The position numbers were made by a program, and so were the translations under genes. The notes beneath the pieces were generated by a model. The model did not search any database. It was not told where the DNA came from and saw only the letters and a list, made by a program, of their open reading frames with translations. Positions 1-11,448 of a DNA stretch of 64,000 nucleotides are shown piece by piece. Every line of letters starts with the position of its first letter. Positions within the stretch are counted from its first letter, which is position 1. This DNA comes from Phytopythium helicoides (lineage: Eukaryota; Oomycota; Peronosporomycetes; Pythiales; Pythiaceae). The stretch spans positions 434,001 to 498,000 of the forward strand of contig JANFNE010000005.1 in the NCBI GenBank assembly GCA_024867545.1, read 5' to 3'.

Positions 1-337
1 ACCTCGCGGGTGGGTTTTGCCATGGTCCTCTCTTGTCGGTTCTCCTCGATTCGACTCGATTGCCGGAGCTCGTTTCGTTTCGCGTTTCTCGTTCCGAGTC
101 CTGTTTTTGCACCAATCGATCTTTCATTTTGGTCGCTATTCTTTCTTGCGTGCAATCGGATGAGGGTGGTCGAAATTGTCAAAATTGTGTGCGTGTATGC
201 GTTTGTGTGATTGTGTGATTGTGTTTTTGACGGAGCAAGGTGTGTGTGTAAAAGAATGTGTGAATGTGTATGTGGTTGTGTGTGTGCGTTGTGGTGTGTC
301 GTCGTTTGTATTTGTGTGTGTGTGGAGTATTCACTGT

Positions 338-410
338 GGTCGTATAGCTCAGTCGGTAGAGCACAGTGCTAATAACGCTGCGGTCCAGGGTTCGAGCCCC
401 TGTATGACCA
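338..410 (+). tRNA. tRNA-Ile-AAT: tRNA-Ile(AAT), copy 1
   Basis: A full cloverleaf can be drawn: acceptor GGTCGTA with TATGACC (one G-U pair), D stem GCTC/GAGC, anticodon stem CAGTG/CGCTG (one T-G pair), loop CTAATAA, T stem CAGGG/CCCTG with loop TTCGAGC, discriminator A. The anticodon AAT (read as IAU after A34 deamination) decodes isoleucine. The internal A box (TAGCTCAGTCGG) and B box (GGTTCGAGCCC) fit RNA polymerase III promoters. There is no intron. A TTTT terminator lies at 424-427, 13 nt beyond the gene. This is the reference copy for those below. Confidence 0.97.
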
Positions 411-861
411 CTTCCTTTGCTTCTTTTGCCGCCTGCTTTTGCCTGTTTCTGCTCGCGCTCTCCTCCTCTCGCTCGCGTTGCTCGCGTTGTGCTGGCGGGA
501 TAGCCTCCTTTCCGCGTGCCTGTGTACCTCGCGGGTGGGTTTGCCATGGTCCTCTCTTGTCGGTTCTCCTCGATTCGACTCGATTGCCGGAGCTCGTTTC
601 GTTTCGCGTTTCTCGTTCCGAGTCCTGTTTTTGCACCAATCGATCTTTCATTTTGGTCGCTATTCTTTCTTGCGTGCAATCGGATGAGGGTGGTCGAAAT
701 TGTCAAAATTGTGTGCGTGTATGCGTTTGTGTGATTGTGTGATTGTGTTTTTGACGGAGCAAGGTGTGTGTGTAAAAGAATGTGTGAATGTGTATGTGGT
801 TGTGTGTGTGCGTTGTGGTGTGTCGTCGTTTGTATTTGTGTGTGTGTGGAGTATTCACTGT

Positions 862-934
862 GGTCGTATAGCTCAGTCGGTAGAGCACAGTGCTAATAAC
901 GCTGCGGTCCAGGGTTCGAGCCCCTGTATGACCA
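862..934 (+). tRNA. tRNA-Ile-AAT: tRNA-Ile(AAT), copy 2
   Basis: Identical to copy 1 over 73 nt; 524 bp from copy 1. The spacer just downstream lacks one C (GCCGCTGC for GCCGCCTGC). Confidence 0.97.
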
Positions 935-1386
935 CTTCCTTTGCTTCTTTTGCCGCTGCTTTTGCCTGTTTCTGCTCGCTCGCTCTCCTCCTCTCGCTCG
1001 CGTTGCTCGCGTTGTGCTGGCGGGATAGCCTCCTTTCCGCGTGCCTGTGTACCTCGCGGGTGGGTTTGCCATGGTCCTCTCTTGTCGGTTCTCCTCGATT
1101 CGACTCGATTGCCGGAGCTCGTTTCGTTTCGCGTTTCTCGTTCCGAGTCCTGTTTTTGCACCAATCGATCTTTCATTTTGGTCGCTATTCTTTCTTGCGT
1201 GCAATCGGATGAGGGTGGTCGAAATTGTCAAAATTGTGTGCGTGTATGCGTTTGTGTGATTGTGTGATTGTGTTTTTGACGGAGCAAGGTGTGTGTGTAA
1301 AAGAATGTGTGAATGTGTATGTGGTTGTGTGTGTGCGTTGTGGTGTGTCGTCGTTTGTATTTGTGTGTGTGTGGAGTATTCACTGT

Positions 1387-1460
1387 GGTCGTATAGCTCA
1401 GTCGGTAGAGCACAGTGCTAATAACGCTGCGGTCCAGGGTTCGAGCCCCTGTATGAACCA
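1387..1460 (+). tRNA. tRNA-Ile-AAT: tRNA-Ile(AAT), copy 3, with a 1-nt insertion
   Basis: 74 nt: an extra A in the 3' acceptor strand (TATGAACC for TATGACC) bulges or shifts the acceptor stem. It is either a defective copy or a base-call error; both internal promoter boxes are intact. Confidence 0.85.
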
Positions 1461-1913
1461 CTTCCTTTGCTTCTTTTGCCGCCTGCTTTTGCCTGTTTCT
1501 GCTCGCTCGCTCTCCTCCTCTCGCTCGCGTTGCTCGCGTTGTGCTGGCGGGATAGCCTCCTTTCCGCGTGCCTGTGTACCTCGCGGGTGGGTTTGCCATG
1601 GTCCTCTCTTGTCGGTTCTCCTCGATTCGACTCGATTGCCGGAGCTCGTTTCGTTTCGCGTTTCTCGTTCCGAGTCCTGTTTTTGCACCAATCGATCTTT
1701 CATTTTGGTCGCTATTCTTTCTTGCGTGCAATCGGATGAGGGTGGTCGAAATTGTCAAAATTGTGTGCGTGTATGCGTTTGTGTGATTGTGTGATTGTGT
1801 TTTTGACGGAGCAAGGTGTGTGTGTAAAAGAATGTGTGAATGTGTATGTGGTTGTGTGTGTGCGTTGTGGTGTGTCGTCGTTTGTATTTGTGTGTGTGTG
1901 GAGTATTCACTGT

Positions 1914-1986
1914 GGTCGTATAGCTCAGTCGGTAGAGCACAGTGCTAATAACGCTGCGGTCCAGGGTTCGAGCCCCTGTATGACCA
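1914..1986 (+). tRNA. tRNA-Ile-AAT: tRNA-Ile(AAT), copy 4
   Basis: Identical to copy 1; subfamily A spacer; 527 bp from copy 3, one bp of which is the copy 3 insertion. Confidence 0.97.
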
Positions 1987-2439
1987 CTTCCTTTGCTTCT
2001 TTTGCCGCCTGCTTTTGCCTGTTTCTGCTCGCTCGCTCTCCTCCTCTCGCTCGCGTTGCTCGCGTTGTGCTGGCGGGATAGCCTCCTTTCCGCGTGCCTG
2101 TGTACCTCGCGGGTGGGTTTGCCATGGTCCTCTCTTGTCGGTTCTCCTCGATTCGACTCGATTGCCGGAGCTCGTTTCGTTTCGCGTTTCTCGTTCCGAG
2201 TCCTGTTTTTGCACCAATCGATCTTTCATTTTGGTCGCTATTCTTTCTTGCGTGCAATCGGATGAGGGTGGTCGAAATTGTCAAAATTGTGTGCGTGTAT
2301 GCGTTTGTGTGATTGTGTGATTGTGTTTTTGACGGAGCAAGGTGTGTGTGTAAAAGAATGTGTGAATGTGTATGTGGTTGTGTGTGTGCGTTGTGGTGTG
2401 TCGTCGTTTGTATTTGTGTGTGTGTGGAGTATTCACTGT

Positions 2440-2512
2440 GGTCGTATAGCTCAGTCGGTAGAGCACAGTGCTAATAACGCTGCGGTCCAGGGTTCGAGCC
2501 CCTGTATGACCA
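2440..2512 (+). tRNA. tRNA-Ile-AAT: tRNA-Ile(AAT), copy 5
   Basis: Identical to copy 1; 526 bp from copy 4. Confidence 0.97.
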
Positions 2513-2965
2513 CTTCCTTTGCTTCTTTTGCCGCCTGCTTTTGCCTGTTTCTGCTCGCTCGCTCTCCTCCTCTCGCTCGCGTTGCTCGCGTTGTGCTGGC
2601 GGGATAGCCTCCTTTCCGCGTGCCTGTGTACCTCGCGGGTGGGTTTGCCATGGTCCTCTCTTGTCGGTTCTCCTCGATTCGACTCGATTGCCGGAGCTCG
2701 TTTCGTTTCGCGTTTCTCGTTCCGAGTCCTGTTTTTGCACCAATCGATCTTTCATTTTGGTCGCTATTCTTTCTTGCGTGCAATCGGATGAGGGTGGTCG
2801 AAATTGTCAAAATTGTGTGCGTGTATGCGTTTGTGTGATTGTGTGATTGTGTTTTTGACGGAGCAAGGTGTGTGTGTAAAAGAATGTGTGAATGTGTATG
2901 TGGTTGTGTGTGTGCGTTGTGGTGTGTCGTCGTTTGTATTTGTGTGTGTGTGGAGTATTCACTGT

Positions 2966-3038
2966 GGTCGTATAGCTCAGTCGGTAGAGCACAGTGCTAA
3001 TAACGCTGCGGTCCAGGGTTCGAGCCCCTGTATGACCA
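2966..3038 (+). tRNA. tRNA-Ile-AAT: tRNA-Ile(AAT), copy 6
   Basis: Identical to copy 1; 526-bp spacing. Confidence 0.97.
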
Positions 3039-3491
3039 CTTCCTTTGCTTCTTTTGCCGCCTGCTTTTGCCTGTTTCTGCTCGCTCGCTCTCCTCCTCTC
3101 GCTCGCGTTGCTCGCGTTGTGCTGGCGGGATAGCCTCCTTTCCGCGTGCCTGTGTACCTCGCGGGTGGGTTTGCCATGGTCCTCTCTTGTCGGTTCTCCT
3201 CGATTCGACTCGATTGCCGGAGCTCGTTTCGTTTCGCGTTTCTCGTTCCGAGTCCTGTTTTTGCACCAATCGATCTTTCATTTTGGTCGCTATTCTTTCT
3301 TGCGTGCAATCGGATGAGGGTGGTCGAAATTGTCAAAATTGTGTGCGTGTATGCGTTTGTGTGATTGTGTGATTGTGTTTTTGACGGAGCAAGGTGTGTG
3401 TGTAAAAGAATGTGTGAATGTGTATGTGGTTGTGTGTGTGCGTTGTGGTGTGTCGTCGTTTGTATTTGTGTGTGTGTGGAGTATTCACTGT

Positions 3492-3564
3492 GGTCGTATA
3501 GCTCAGTCGGTAGAGCACAGTGCTAATAACGCTGCGGTCCAGGGTTCGAGCCCCTGTATGACCA
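3492..3564 (+). tRNA. tRNA-Ile-AAT: tRNA-Ile(AAT), copy 7
   Basis: Identical to copy 1; 526-bp spacing. Confidence 0.97.
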
Positions 3565-4017
3565 CTTCCTTTGCTTCTTTTGCCGCCTGCTTTTGCCTGT
3601 TTCTGCTCGCTCGCTCTCCTCCTCTCGCTCGCGTTGCTCGCGTTGTGCTGGCGGGATAGCCTCCTTTCCGCGTGCCTGTGTACCTCGCGGGTGGGTTTGC
3701 CATGGTCCTCTCTTGTCGGTTCTCCTCGATTCGACTCGATTGCCGGAGCTCGTTTCGTTTCGCGTTTCTCGTTCCGAGTCCTGTTTTTGCACCAATCGAT
3801 CTTTCATTTTGGTCGCTATTCTTTCTTGCGTGCAATCGGATGAGGGTGGTCGAAATTGTCAAAATTGTGTGCGTGTATGCGTTTGTGTGATTGTGTGATT
3901 GTGTTTTTGACGGAGCAAGGTGTGTGTGTAAAAGAATGTGTGAATGTGTATGTGGTTGTGTGTGTGCGTTGTGGTGTGTCGTCGTTTGTATTTGTGTGTG
4001 TGTGGAGTATTCACTGT

Positions 4018-4090
4018 GGTCGTATAGCTCAGTCGGTAGAGCACAGTGCTAATAACGCTGCGGTCCAGGGTTCGAGCCCCTGTATGACCA
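4018..4090 (+). tRNA. tRNA-Ile-AAT: tRNA-Ile(AAT), copy 8
   Basis: Identical to copy 1; 526-bp spacing. Confidence 0.97.
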
Positions 4091-4543
4091 CTTCCTTTGC
4101 TTCTTTTGCCGCCTGCTTTTGCCTGTTTCTGCTCGCTCGCTCTCCTCCTCTCGCTCGCGTTGCTCGCGTTGTGCTGGCGGGATAGCCTCCTTTCCGCGTG
4201 CCTGTGTACCTCGCGGGTGGGTTTGCCATGGTCCTCTCTTGTCGGTTCTCCTCGATTCGACTCGATTGCCGGAGCTCGTTTCGTTTCGCGTTTCTCGTTC
4301 CGAGTCCTGTTTTTGCACCAATCGATCTTTCATTTTGGTCGCTATTCTTTCTTGCGTGCAATCGGATGAGGGTGGTCGAAATTGTCAAAATTGTGTGCGT
4401 GTATGCGTTTGTGTGATTGTGTGATTGTGTTTTTGACGGAGCAAGGTGTGTGTGTAAAAGAATGTGTGAATGTGTATGTGGTTGTGTGTGTGCGTTGTGG
4501 TGTGTCGTCGTTTGTATTTGTGTGTGTGTGGAGTATTCACTGT

Positions 4544-4616
4544 GGTCGTATAGCTCAGTCGGTAGAGCACAGTGCTAATAACGCTGCGGTCCAGGGTTCG
4601 AGCCCCTGTATGACCA
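4544..4616 (+). tRNA. tRNA-Ile-AAT: tRNA-Ile(AAT), copy 9
   Basis: Identical to copy 1; 526-bp spacing; last copy followed by a pure subfamily A 3' flank. Confidence 0.97.
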
Positions 4617-5071
4617 CTTCCTTTGCTTCTTTTGCCGCCTGCTTTTGCCTGTTTCTGCTCGCTCGCTCTCCTCCTCTCGCTCGCGTTGCTCGCGTTGTGC
4701 TGGCGGGATAGCCTCCTTTCCGCGTGCCTGTGTACCTCGCGGGTGGGTCTTGCCATGGTCCTCTCTTGTCGGTTCTCCTCGATTCGACTCGATTGCCGGA
4801 GCTCGTTTCGTTTCGCGTTTCTCGTTCCGAGTCCTGTTTTTGCACCAATCGATCTTTCATTTTGGTCGCTATTCTTTCTTGCGTGCAATCGGATGCAGGG
4901 TGGTCGAAATTGTCAAAATTGTGTGCGTGTATGCGTTTGTGTGATTGTGTGATTGTGTTTTTGACGGAGCAAGGTGTGTGTGTAAAAGAATGTGTGAATG
5001 TGTATGTGGTTGTGTGTGTGCGTTGTGGTGTGTCGTCGTTTGTATTTGTGTGTGTGTGGAGTATTCACTGT

Positions 5072-5144
5072 GGTCGTATAGCTCAGTCGGTAGAGCACAG
5101 TGCTAATAACGCTGCGGTCCAGGGTTCGAGCCCCTGTATGACCA
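5072..5144 (+). tRNA. tRNA-Ile-AAT: tRNA-Ile(AAT), copy 10 (subfamily boundary)
   Basis: Identical tRNA. The upstream spacer is subfamily A with two B-like changes (GGGTCTTGCC, GGATGCAGGG); the downstream spacer passes from A-like to B-like within ~100 bp. Spacing 528 bp. Confidence 0.97.
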
Positions 5145-5599
5145 CTTCCTTTGCTTCTTTTGCCGCCTGCTTTTGCCTGTTTCTGCTCAGCTCGCCTCTC
5201 CTCCTCTCGCTCGCGTTGCTCGCGTTGTGCTGGCGAGATAGCCTCCTTTCCGTGTGTCTGCGTACCTCGCGCCTCGCGGGTGGGTCCGTCATAGGTCCTC
5301 TCTTGTCGGTTCTCCTCGATTCGACTGGATTGCCGGGCCTCTTTTCGTTTCTCATTTCGCGTTCCGAGTCCTGTTTTTGCACCAATCGATCTTTCATTTT
5401 GGTCGCTATTCTTTCTTGCGTGCAATCGGATGCAGGTGGTCGAAATTGTCAAAATCGGGTGCGTGTATGCGATTGTGTGATTGTGTGTTTGACGGAGCAA
5501 GGCGTGTGTGTCAAAGAATGTGTGAGTGTGTATGTGTGTTGTGTGTGTGGTTGTGGTGTGTCGTCGTTTGTATTTGTGTGTGTGTGGAGTATTCACTGT

Positions 5600-5672
5600 G
5601 GTCGTATAGCTCAGTCGGTAGAGCACAGTGCTAATAACGCTGCGGTCCAGGGTTCGAGCCCCTGTATGACCA
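5600..5672 (+). tRNA. tRNA-Ile-AAT: tRNA-Ile(AAT), copy 11 (first of subfamily B)
   Basis: Identical tRNA. This is the first unit with the B-type 5' spacer (TGTCAAAGAATG); it still has CATAGGTCC and GTGTGTGGTTG, not found in later B units. Spacing 528 bp. Spacer marker base T (TTTCTCATTT). Confidence 0.97.
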
Positions 5673-6125
5673 CTTCCTTTGCGTCTTTTGCCGCCTGCTT
5701 TTGCCTGTTTCTGCTCACTCTCCTCTCCTCCTCTTGCTCGCATTGCTCGCATTGTGCTGGCGAGATAGCCTCCTTTCCGTGTGTCTGCGTACCTCGCGCC
5801 TCGCGGGTGGGTCCGTCATAGTCCTCTCTTGTCGGTTCTCCTCGATTCGACTGGATTGCCGGGCCTCTTTTCGTTTCGCATTTCGCGTTCCGAGTCCTGT
5901 TTTTGCACCAATCGATCTTTCATTTTGGTCGCTATTCTTTCTTGCGTGCAATCGGATGCAGGGTGGTCGAAATTGTCAAAATCGGGTGCGTGTATGCGAT
6001 TGTGTGATTGTGTGTTTGACGGAGCAAGGCGTGTGTGTCAAAGAATGTGTGAGTGTGTATGTGTGTTGTGTGTGTGTTGTGGTGTGTCGTCGTTTGTATT
6101 TGTGTGTGTGTGGAGTATTCACTGT

Positions 6126-6198
6126 GGTCGTATAGCTCAGTCGGTAGAGCACAGTGCTAATAACGCTGCGGTCCAGGGTTCGAGCCCCTGTATGACCA
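6126..6198 (+). tRNA. tRNA-Ile-AAT: tRNA-Ile(AAT), copy 12
   Basis: Identical tRNA; spacer marker G (TTTCGCATTT); one extra G in GCAGGGTGG; 526-bp spacing. Confidence 0.97.
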
Positions 6199-6650
6199 CT
6201 TCCTTTGCGTCTTTTGCCGCCTGCTTTTGCCTGTTTCTGCTCACTCTCCTCTCCTCCTCTTGCTCGCATTGCTCGCATTGTGCTGGCGAGATAGCCTCCT
6301 TTCCGTGTGTCTGCGTACCTCGCGCCTCGCGGGTGGGTCCGTCATAGTCCTCTCTTGTCGGTTCTCCTCGATTCGACTGGATTGCCGGGCCTCTTTTCGT
6401 TTCTCATTTCGCGTTCCGAGTCCTGTTTTTGCACCAATCGATCTTTCATTTTGGTCGCTATTCTTTCTTGCGTGCAATCGGATGCAGGTGGTCGAAATTG
6501 TCAAAATCGGGTGCGTGTATGCGATTGTGTGATTGTGTGTTTGACGGAGCAAGGCGTGTGTGTCAAAGAATGTGTGAGTGTGTATGTGTGTTGTGTGTGT
6601 GTTGTGGTGTGTCGTCGTTTGTATTTGTGTGTGTGTGGAGTATTCACTGT

Positions 6651-6723
6651 GGTCGTATAGCTCAGTCGGTAGAGCACAGTGCTAATAACGCTGCGGTCCA
6701 GGGTTCGAGCCCCTGTATGACCA
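6651..6723 (+). tRNA. tRNA-Ile-AAT: tRNA-Ile(AAT), copy 13
   Basis: Identical tRNA; spacer marker T; from here every spacing is 525 bp. Confidence 0.97.
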
Positions 6724-7175
6724 CTTCCTTTGCGTCTTTTGCCGCCTGCTTTTGCCTGTTTCTGCTCACTCTCCTCTCCTCCTCTTGCTCGCATTGCTCG
6801 CATTGTGCTGGCGAGATAGCCTCCTTTCCGTGTGTCTGCGTACCTCGCGCCTCGCGGGTGGGTCCGTCATAGTCCTCTCTTGTCGGTTCTCCTCGATTCG
6901 ACTGGATTGCCGGGCCTCTTTTCGTTTCGCATTTCGCGTTCCGAGTCCTGTTTTTGCACCAATCGATCTTTCATTTTGGTCGCTATTCTTTCTTGCGTGC
7001 AATCGGATGCAGGTGGTCGAAATTGTCAAAATCGGGTGCGTGTATGCGATTGTGTGATTGTGTGTTTGACGGAGCAAGGCGTGTGTGTCAAAGAATGTGT
7101 GAGTGTGTATGTGTGTTGTGTGTGTGTTGTGGTGTGTCGTCGTTTGTATTTGTGTGTGTGTGGAGTATTCACTGT

Positions 7176-7248
7176 GGTCGTATAGCTCAGTCGGTAGAGC
7201 ACAGTGCTAATAACGCTGCGGTCCAGGGTTCGAGCCCCTGTATGACCA
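7176..7248 (+). tRNA. tRNA-Ile-AAT: tRNA-Ile(AAT), copy 14
   Basis: Identical tRNA; spacer marker G. Confidence 0.97.
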
Positions 7249-7700
7249 CTTCCTTTGCGTCTTTTGCCGCCTGCTTTTGCCTGTTTCTGCTCACTCTCCT
7301 CTCCTCCTCTTGCTCGCATTGCTCGCATTGTGCTGGCGAGATAGCCTCCTTTCCGTGTGTCTGCGTACCTCGCGCCTCGCGGGTGGGTCCGTCATAGTCC
7401 TCTCTTGTCGGTTCTCCTCGATTCGACTGGATTGCCGGGCCTCTTTTCGTTTCGCATTTCGCGTTCCGAGTCCTGTTTTTGCACCAATCGATCTTTCATT
7501 TTGGTCGCTATTCTTTCTTGCGTGCAATCGGATGCAGGTGGTCGAAATTGTCAAAATCGGGTGCGTGTATGCGATTGTGTGATTGTGTGTTTGACGGAGC
7601 AAGGCGTGTGTGTCAAAGAATGTGTGAGTGTGTATGTGTGTTGTGTGTGTGTTGTGGTGTGTCGTCGTTTGTATTTGTGTGTGTGTGGAGTATTCACTGT

Positions 7701-7773
7701 GGTCGTATAGCTCAGTCGGTAGAGCACAGTGCTAATAACGCTGCGGTCCAGGGTTCGAGCCCCTGTATGACCA
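7701..7773 (+). tRNA. tRNA-Ile-AAT: tRNA-Ile(AAT), copy 15
   Basis: Identical tRNA; spacer marker G. Confidence 0.97.
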
Positions 7774-8225
7774 CTTCCTTTGCGTCTTTTGCCGCCTGCT
7801 TTTGCCTGTTTCTGCTCACTCTCCTCTCCTCCTCTTGCTCGCATTGCTCGCATTGTGCTGGCGAGATAGCCTCCTTTCCGTGTGTCTGCGTACCTCGCGC
7901 CTCGCGGGTGGGTCCGTCATAGTCCTCTCTTGTCGGTTCTCCTCGATTCGACTGGATTGCCGGGCCTCTTTTCGTTTCGCATTTCGCGTTCCGAGTCCTG
8001 TTTTTGCACCAATCGATCTTTCATTTTGGTCGCTATTCTTTCTTGCGTGCAATCGGATGCAGGTGGTCGAAATTGTCAAAATCGGGTGCGTGTATGCGAT
8101 TGTGTGATTGTGTGTTTGACGGAGCAAGGCGTGTGTGTCAAAGAATGTGTGAGTGTGTATGTGTGTTGTGTGTGTGTTGTGGTGTGTCGTCGTTTGTATT
8201 TGTGTGTGTGTGGAGTATTCACTGT

Positions 8226-8298
8226 GGTCGTATAGCTCAGTCGGTAGAGCACAGTGCTAATAACGCTGCGGTCCAGGGTTCGAGCCCCTGTATGACCA
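8226..8298 (+). tRNA. tRNA-Ile-AAT: tRNA-Ile(AAT), copy 16
   Basis: Identical tRNA; spacer marker G. Confidence 0.97.
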
Positions 8299-8750
8299 CT
8301 TCCTTTGCGTCTTTTGCCGCCTGCTTTTGCCTGTTTCTGCTCACTCTCCTCTCCTCCTCTTGCTCGCATTGCTCGCATTGTGCTGGCGAGATAGCCTCCT
8401 TTCCGTGTGTCTGCGTACCTCGCGCCTCGCGGGTGGGTCCGTCATAGTCCTCTCTTGTCGGTTCTCCTCGATTCGACTGGATTGCCGGGCCTCTTTTCGT
8501 TTCGCATTTCGCGTTCCGAGTCCTGTTTTTGCACCAATCGATCTTTCATTTTGGTCGCTATTCTTTCTTGCGTGCAATCGGATGCAGGTGGTCGAAATTG
8601 TCAAAATCGGGTGCGTGTATGCGATTGTGTGATTGTGTGTTTGACGGAGCAAGGCGTGTGTGTCAAAGAATGTGTGAGTGTGTATGTGTGTTGTGTGTGT
8701 GTTGTGGTGTGTCGTCGTTTGTATTTGTGTGTGTGTGGAGTATTCACTGT

Positions 8751-8823
8751 GGTCGTATAGCTCAGTCGGTAGAGCACAGTGCTAATAACGCTGCGGTCCA
8801 GGGTTCGAGCCCCTGTATGACCA
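8751..8823 (+). tRNA. tRNA-Ile-AAT: tRNA-Ile(AAT), copy 17
   Basis: Identical tRNA; spacer marker G. Confidence 0.97.
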
Positions 8824-9275
8824 CTTCCTTTGCGTCTTTTGCCGCCTGCTTTTGCCTGTTTCTGCTCACTCTCCTCTCCTCCTCTTGCTCGCATTGCTCG
8901 CATTGTGCTGGCGAGATAGCCTCCTTTCCGTGTGTCTGCGTACCTCGCGCCTCGCGGGTGGGTCCGTCATAGTCCTCTCTTGTCGGTTCTCCTCGATTCG
9001 ACTGGATTGCCGGGCCTCTTTTCGTTTCTCATTTCGCGTTCCGAGTCCTGTTTTTGCACCAATCGATCTTTCATTTTGGTCGCTATTCTTTCTTGCGTGC
9101 AATCGGATGCAGGTGGTCGAAATTGTCAAAATCGGGTGCGTGTATGCGATTGTGTGATTGTGTGTTTGACGGAGCAAGGCGTGTGTGTCAAAGAATGTGT
9201 GAGTGTGTATGTGTGTTGTGTGTGTGTTGTGGTGTGTCGTCGTTTGTATTTGTGTGTGTGTGGAGTATTCACTGT

Positions 9276-9348
9276 GGTCGTATAGCTCAGTCGGTAGAGC
9301 ACAGTGCTAATAACGCTGCGGTCCAGGGTTCGAGCCCCTGTATGACCA
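9276..9348 (+). tRNA. tRNA-Ile-AAT: tRNA-Ile(AAT), copy 18
   Basis: Identical tRNA; spacer marker T. Confidence 0.97.
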
Positions 9349-9800
9349 CTTCCTTTGCGTCTTTTGCCGCCTGCTTTTGCCTGTTTCTGCTCACTCTCCT
9401 CTCCTCCTCTTGCTCGCATTGCTCGCATTGTGCTGGCGAGATAGCCTCCTTTCCGTGTGTCTGCGTACCTCGCGCCTCGCGGGTGGGTCCGTCATAGTCC
9501 TCTCTTGTCGGTTCTCCTCGATTCGACTGGATTGCCGGGCCTCTTTTCGTTTCGCATTTCGCGTTCCGAGTCCTGTTTTTGCACCAATCGATCTTTCATT
9601 TTGGTCGCTATTCTTTCTTGCGTGCAATCGGATGCAGGTGGTCGAAATTGTCAAAATCGGGTGCGTGTATGCGATTGTGTGATTGTGTGTTTGACGGAGC
9701 AAGGCGTGTGTGTCAAAGAATGTGTGAGTGTGTATGTGTGTTGTGTGTGTGTTGTGGTGTGTCGTCGTTTGTATTTGTGTGTGTGTGGAGTATTCACTGT

Positions 9801-9873
9801 GGTCGTATAGCTCAGTCGGTAGAGCACAGTGCTAATAACGCTGCGGTCCAGGGTTCGAGCCCCTGTATGACCA
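9801..9873 (+). tRNA. tRNA-Ile-AAT: tRNA-Ile(AAT), copy 19
   Basis: Identical tRNA; spacer marker G. Confidence 0.97.
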
Positions 9874-10325
9874 CTTCCTTTGCGTCTTTTGCCGCCTGCT
9901 TTTGCCTGTTTCTGCTCACTCTCCTCTCCTCCTCTTGCTCGCATTGCTCGCATTGTGCTGGCGAGATAGCCTCCTTTCCGTGTGTCTGCGTACCTCGCGC
10001 CTCGCGGGTGGGTCCGTCATAGTCCTCTCTTGTCGGTTCTCCTCGATTCGACTGGATTGCCGGGCCTCTTTTCGTTTCTCATTTCGCGTTCCGAGTCCTG
10101 TTTTTGCACCAATCGATCTTTCATTTTGGTCGCTATTCTTTCTTGCGTGCAATCGGATGCAGGTGGTCGAAATTGTCAAAATCGGGTGCGTGTATGCGAT
10201 TGTGTGATTGTGTGTTTGACGGAGCAAGGCGTGTGTGTCAAAGAATGTGTGAGTGTGTATGTGTGTTGTGTGTGTGTTGTGGTGTGTCGTCGTTTGTATT
10301 TGTGTGTGTGTGGAGTATTCACTGT

Positions 10326-10398
10326 GGTCGTATAGCTCAGTCGGTAGAACACAGTGCTAATAACGCTGCGGTCCAGGGTTCGAGCCCCTGTATGACCA
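10326..10398 (+). tRNA. tRNA-Ile-AAT: tRNA-Ile(AAT), copy 20, D-stem variant
   Basis: One substitution, G to A at 10349 (tRNA position 24), turns the D-stem C11-G24 pair into a C-A mismatch. The A and B boxes are unaffected, so transcription should persist while folding may be weakened. Spacer marker T. Confidence 0.93.
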
Positions 10399-10850
10399 CT
10401 TCCTTTGCGTCTTTTGCCGCCTGCTTTTGCCTGTTTCTGCTCACTCTCCTCTCCTCCTCTTGCTCGCATTGCTCGCATTGTGCTGGCGAGATAGCCTCCT
10501 TTCCGTGTGTCTGCGTACCTCGCGCCTCGCGGGTGGGTCCGTCATAGTCCTCTCTTGTCGGTTCTCCTCGATTCGACTGGATTGCCGGGCCTCTTTTCGT
10601 TTCTCATTTCGCGTTCCGAGTCCTGTTTTTGCACCAATCGATCTTTCATTTTGGTCGCTATTCTTTCTTGCGTGCAATCGGATGCAGGTGGTCGAAATTG
10701 TCAAAATCGGGTGCGTGTATGCGATTGTGTGATTGTGTGTTTGACGGAGCAAGGCGTGTGTGTCAAAGAATGTGTGAGTGTGTATGTGTGTTGTGTGTGT
10801 GTTGTGGTGTGTCGTCGTTTGTATTTGTGTGTGTGTGGAGTATTCACTGT

Positions 10851-10923
10851 GGTCGTATAGCTCAGTCGGTAGAGCACAGTGCTAATAACGCTGCGGTCCA
10901 GGGTTCGAGCCCCTGTATGACCA
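10851..10923 (+). tRNA. tRNA-Ile-AAT: tRNA-Ile(AAT), copy 21
   Basis: Identical tRNA; spacer marker T, so copies 20 and 21 share it. Confidence 0.97.
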
Positions 10924-11375
10924 CTTCCTTTGCGTCTTTTGCCGCCTGCTTTTGCCTGTTTCTGCTCACTCTCCTCTCCTCCTCTTGCTCGCATTGCTCG
11001 CATTGTGCTGGCGAGATAGCCTCCTTTCCGTGTGTCTGCGTACCTCGCGCCTCGCGGGTGGGTCCGTCATAGTCCTCTCTTGTCGGTTCTCCTCGATTCG
11101 ACTGGATTGCCGGGCCTCTTTTCGTTTCGCATTTCGCGTTCCGAGTCCTGTTTTTGCACCAATCGATCTTTCATTTTGGTCGCTATTCTTTCTTGCGTGC
11201 AATCGGATGCAGGTGGTCGAAATTGTCAAAATCGGGTGCGTGTATGCGATTGTGTGATTGTGTGTTTGACGGAGCAAGGCGTGTGTGTCAAAGAATGTGT
11301 GAGTGTGTATGTGTGTTGTGTGTGTGTTGTGGTGTGTCGTCGTTTGTATTTGTGTGTGTGTGGAGTATTCACTGT

Positions 11376-11448
11376 GGTCGTATAGCTCAGTCGGTAGAGC
11401 ACAGTGCTAATAACGCTGCGGTCCAGGGTTCGAGCCCCTGTATGACCA
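11376..11448 (+). tRNA. tRNA-Ile-AAT: tRNA-Ile(AAT), copy 22
   Basis: Identical tRNA; spacer marker G. Confidence 0.97.
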
